Source: BS750m-G57 sp964392945 (GTDB taxonomy: Bacteria; Planctomycetota; Phycisphaerae; SM23-33). From it: a DNA stretch of 16,337 bases. A program made the translations under genes and the position numbers. Below, one piece after another: positions 14,625 through 16,337 of the stretch (positions are counted from its first letter, which is position 1; each line of letters starts with the position of its first letter). The stretch spans positions 1 to 16,337 of the forward strand of contig CAYMSH010000110.1 in NCBI GenBank assembly GCA_964392945.1. The letters run 5' to 3'. Under the pieces are notes generated by a model that saw only the letters and a list, made by a program, of their open reading frames with translations, was not told where the DNA came from and ran no database searches.

Positions 14625-14688
14625 TTCTGCGCCTCTTTCGTCAGTTAAACGGCCCGGAAACACTCCGAGACCGATCAGCAAGCCCTAC

Positions 14689-14717
14689 ATAGTAGCGGTT
14701 TAGAGCTGATTCGTAAA
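14689..14717 (-). promoter_or_regulatory. Candidate sigma70-like promoter of aspS
   Basis: On the minus strand TTTACG (14717-14712) is separated by exactly 17 nt from TACTAT (14694-14689), each with four of six consensus matches. Transcription would start near 14682, giving a leader of about 58 nt to the aspS ATG. No T-box or other riboswitch pattern was recognised in the leader. Confidence 0.35.
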
Positions 14718-14746
14718 GACAAACTCATAACAACGACCATGCCAAC

Positions 14747-15020
14747 GTCAACGGCCCTTACCACAGAGGTCACAGAGAACGGCAGACGGCAAGATCTTTG
14801 TTACGTCAGCGACGGTACGGCAAGTCAACGGCGAGGACACAGAGATAGTCAACGGCCGACCGATTTGACATCTTGACGCCTACTCACTGAGAGTAGTGCA
14901 ACAACTCGTGGTTCGTTGCCTACCTCTGTGTCCTCGCCGTTTATCTAAGCCGTTGCCGTGGCCGTAACATAGATTGGGCCGTTGCCGTTCTCTGCGACCT
15001 CTGTGGCAAAAGCCGTTGAC
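14747..15020. repeat. 274-bp inverted-repeat element (MITE-like or long palindromic repeat)
   Basis: Two arms mirror each other in the same order and spacing. GTCAACGGC (14747-14755) pairs with 15012-15020, nine of nine. A 23-bp block at 14761-14783 pairs with 14984-15006, 22 of 23. AACGGCGAGGACACAGAG (14827-14844) pairs with 14924-14941, 18 of 18. Spacers between blocks are 5 and 5 nt, then 43 and 42 nt. The centre (14845-14923, 79 nt) holds a small hairpin, CTACTC-ACTGA-GAGTAG (14880-14896). Within each arm GAGG(T/A)CACAGAG occurs twice as a direct repeat, and ACGGC/GCCGT is scattered many times. No ORF and no clear target-site duplication are seen. It fills most of the aspS-oxidoreductase intergenic space. 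Most likely a non-autonomous mobile or palindromic repeat; copies elsewhere in the genome would be expected. Confidence 0.75.
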
Positions 15021-15037
15021 TTTGCCGTTAAAGCAAA

Positions 15038-15066
15038 ACAGGCCCCGTCGCTATGACGGGGCCTGT
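15038..15066 (-). terminator. Intrinsic terminator of the Gfo/Idh/MocA oxidoreductase gene
   Basis: A 12-bp GC-rich perfect stem (ACAGGCCCCGTC paired with GACGGGGCCTGT) with a 5-nt loop lies about 29 nt after the oxidoreductase stop codon. On the minus strand it is followed by TTTGCTTT. Position, stem and U-rich tail fit a Rho-independent terminator. Confidence 0.85.
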
Positions 15067-15094
15067 CGTATTTAAGCAGTTCTAAGCTGGAATA

Positions 15095-16337
15095 TTACGC
15101 TTCCCAGCCTTTGCGCTCGATGCGTCTGAGCAATGCGTTGGCTTCTTCGCACTTCGAACCGGTGAACTTCAGCGTCTTGGGATCGAAGGTCAGTTTGGCC
15201 GCTACGCGCTGCGAGATGATTCCGAGAATGATCACGGAGGTCATCGGACCGGCGTACTGGAAGTTCGACAGCGGGGAATCCCAGTCCGCTTTGCCCTTGG
15301 CGGCGTTTATGAACTCGCCCATGTGTCCGCCCTTGGAGCCCGGAATCGTGGCTTTGGGCTTTCCGAACGCCTGGCGTGCGGTTTCGGGGATGAGCATCGG
15401 CGAGTTGTTGTAGTCGCCAGTGACCTGCAGGACGCCCTTTGTTCCGACGAACATCGTGCCGGTACGGGGCAGCTTGCGGCCTTTTTCGTATGCGGGGGGA
15501 ATCGGTACAGCCTTGTCGCTGCCGGGTCCGTCATACCAGAACGCCGTGAACGCCGGGCGCTTGTCGGTCTTGGGGAACGACCAGCGAATGGTCTCTGATG
15601 AGGGATATGTCTCGTCGTTGGCGTTCTTGGCGGCCATCAGTTCGACTTCCGTCGGGTAGCCCGGCTCGAGGACCTTGAACATTGCGTTCATGGTGTGGCA
15701 TGCCATGTCGCCGAGTGCGCCGGCGCCGAAGTCCAGCCATCCGCGCCATACGAATGAGTGATATTTCTTCTTCTTGTAAGGACGCATCGGGGCCGGTCCG
15801 ATCCAGGATTCCCAATCCAGTCCATCTGCTTCTGCGTTGTCTTCGCCTTCGGGTCTTCCGATGCCCTGGGGCCATACCGGACGGTTCGTCCAGGTGTGCA
15901 CTTCCTTGACCTCGCCGATGGCTCCGCCCTTGATGTATGCATCACAGAGGCGCCATCCGCCGCCGCCCATGCCCTGGTTGCCCATCTGCGTGGCGACTTT
16001 CTGCTTCTTGGCTTCGCGAGCCAGTTCCAGGCCTTCCCAGAAGGACCAGACCAGCGGCTTTTCGCAGTAAACGTGCTTGCCGAGCTTCAGCGCTCGCATG
16101 GCGGCCGGGAAGTGGTTGTGGTCCGGAGTGGCGACGACTACGGCGTCGATCTTGTCGCCCATTTCTTCGAACAGCTTGCGGTAGTCGGTGTAACCCTTGA
16201 TGTCGCCCTTGCAGCGGCCTTTGAGGCGTCCCTTGTCCGGATCGCATACTGCTACGATCTGTTCCTTACCGGCCCAACCGTAGTGGGCGCCGGCGCGTCC
16301 GCCGCAACCGATCATGGCGAAGCGAAGCTTCTTACCG
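15095..16337 (-). CDS. Gfo/Idh/MocA-family oxidoreductase, N-terminus outside window
   Basis: 413 residues are visible. The frame stays open to the window edge (GKKLRFAMIGCGGRAG), so the start, possibly with a signal sequence, lies beyond. The N-terminal Rossmann fold has GCGGRAG for NAD(P) binding, IVAVCDPD, and VVVATPDHNH. The family motif CEKPLV follows, then the C-terminal alpha/beta substrate domain with DWESWIGPAPMRPY and GALGDMACHTMN, whose His is the likely catalytic-region residue. Members oxidise or reduce sugars and inositol-like polyols with NAD(P); the substrate is not predictable. The DWE-x-WIGPAPxRPY and LGDMACH patterns are typical of the large set of planctomycete paralogues. 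It ends in a strong terminator. It is not clearly in an operon with aspS, from which it is separated by the inverted-repeat element. Confidence 0.93.
   Translation of the reverse strand, partial: GKKLRFAMIGCGGRAGAHYGWAGKEQIVAVCDPDKGRLKGRCKGDIKGYTDYRKLFEEMGDKIDAVVVATPDHNHFPAAMRALKLGKHVYCEKPLVWSFWEGLELAREAKKQKVATQMGNQGMGGGGWRLCDAYIKGGAIGEVKEVHTWTNRPVWPQGIGRPEGEDNAEADGLDWESWIGPAPMRPYKKKKYHSFVWRGWLDFGAGALGDMACHTMNAMFKVLEPGYPTEVELMAAKNANDETYPSSETIRWSFPKTDKRPAFTAFWYDGPGSDKAVPIPPAYEKGRKLPRTGTMFVGTKGVLQVTGDYNNSPMLIPETARQAFGKPKATIPGSKGGHMGEFINAAKGKADWDSPLSNFQYAGPMTSVIILGIISQRVAAKLTFDPKTLKFTGSKCEEANALLRRIERKGWEA

Noticed and set aside
14376..14681. A separate 101-residue protein ending past the N gap
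   Set aside because: Its sequence is the N-terminal OB fold of AspRS, and the stop arises only from reading 10 placeholder Ns in frame.
14747..15020. CRISPR array
   Set aside because: The repeats are in inverted, not tandem, arrangement, with differing block lengths and no uniform spacers. No cas genes are present.

Overview
The window looks like chromosomal DNA from a planctomycete-type bacterium, most likely from Phycisphaerae or a relative, assembled from a metagenome or draft. This is an inference. It rests on the high-GC, C/G-ending codon use, an unusually repeat-rich secretin, a planctomycete-style Gfo/Idh/MocA oxidoreductase, frequent Shine-Dalgarno sites and a 10-N scaffold gap. No rRNA, tRNA, CRISPR array, phage gene or transposase gene was seen.

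Layout. (1) Positions 1-3214, + strand: the C-terminal 717 residues of a large outer-membrane secretin, an overlapping small lipoprotein (possible pilotin or accessory factor), and an MJ0936/YfcE-type metallophosphoesterase. (2) Positions 3211-4550, - strand: an AMMECR1-domain protein, preceded in its operon by a zinc-ribbon plus VTT/YqaA-type membrane protein. (3) From a 58-bp divergent intergenic region, + strand: a SpoU/TrmH RNA 2'-O-methyltransferase, then a 12-TM MFS transporter with a perfect palindrome in its leader. (4) Positions 6908-7249, - strand: a Tyr/Arg-rich small lipoprotein. It is followed on + by an MntP-type Mn efflux protein. (5) Positions 8080-12133, + strand: a tight gene group of arsenate reductase arsC, glucose-6-phosphate dehydrogenase zwf, a TIGR02757/DUF2400 protein, and a metal-efflux permease with a fused C-terminal HMA domain. 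(6) From 12146 to the right end, - strand: a twin-CBS protein, aspS (split by the N gap but probably intact), a 274-bp inverted-repeat element, and a C-terminally complete, N-terminally cut Gfo/Idh/MocA oxidoreductase with its own terminator.

How the genes fit together. The clearest functional block is arsC-zwf-DUF2400-permease. A thioredoxin-dependent arsenate reductase consumes NADPH through thioredoxin reductase, Zwf makes NADPH, and the permease may expel metal or metalloid ions. With mntP just upstream, about 5 kb carries three metal/metalloid functions. The most notable non-coding structure is the symmetric inverted-repeat element at 14747-15020, which looks like a non-autonomous mobile or palindromic repeat and is unexplained by any gene. 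I found no wholly new multigene defence or biosynthetic system. The most unusual items are the repeat element, the permease with an altered cysteine motif, and the Tyr/Arg-rich lipoprotein.
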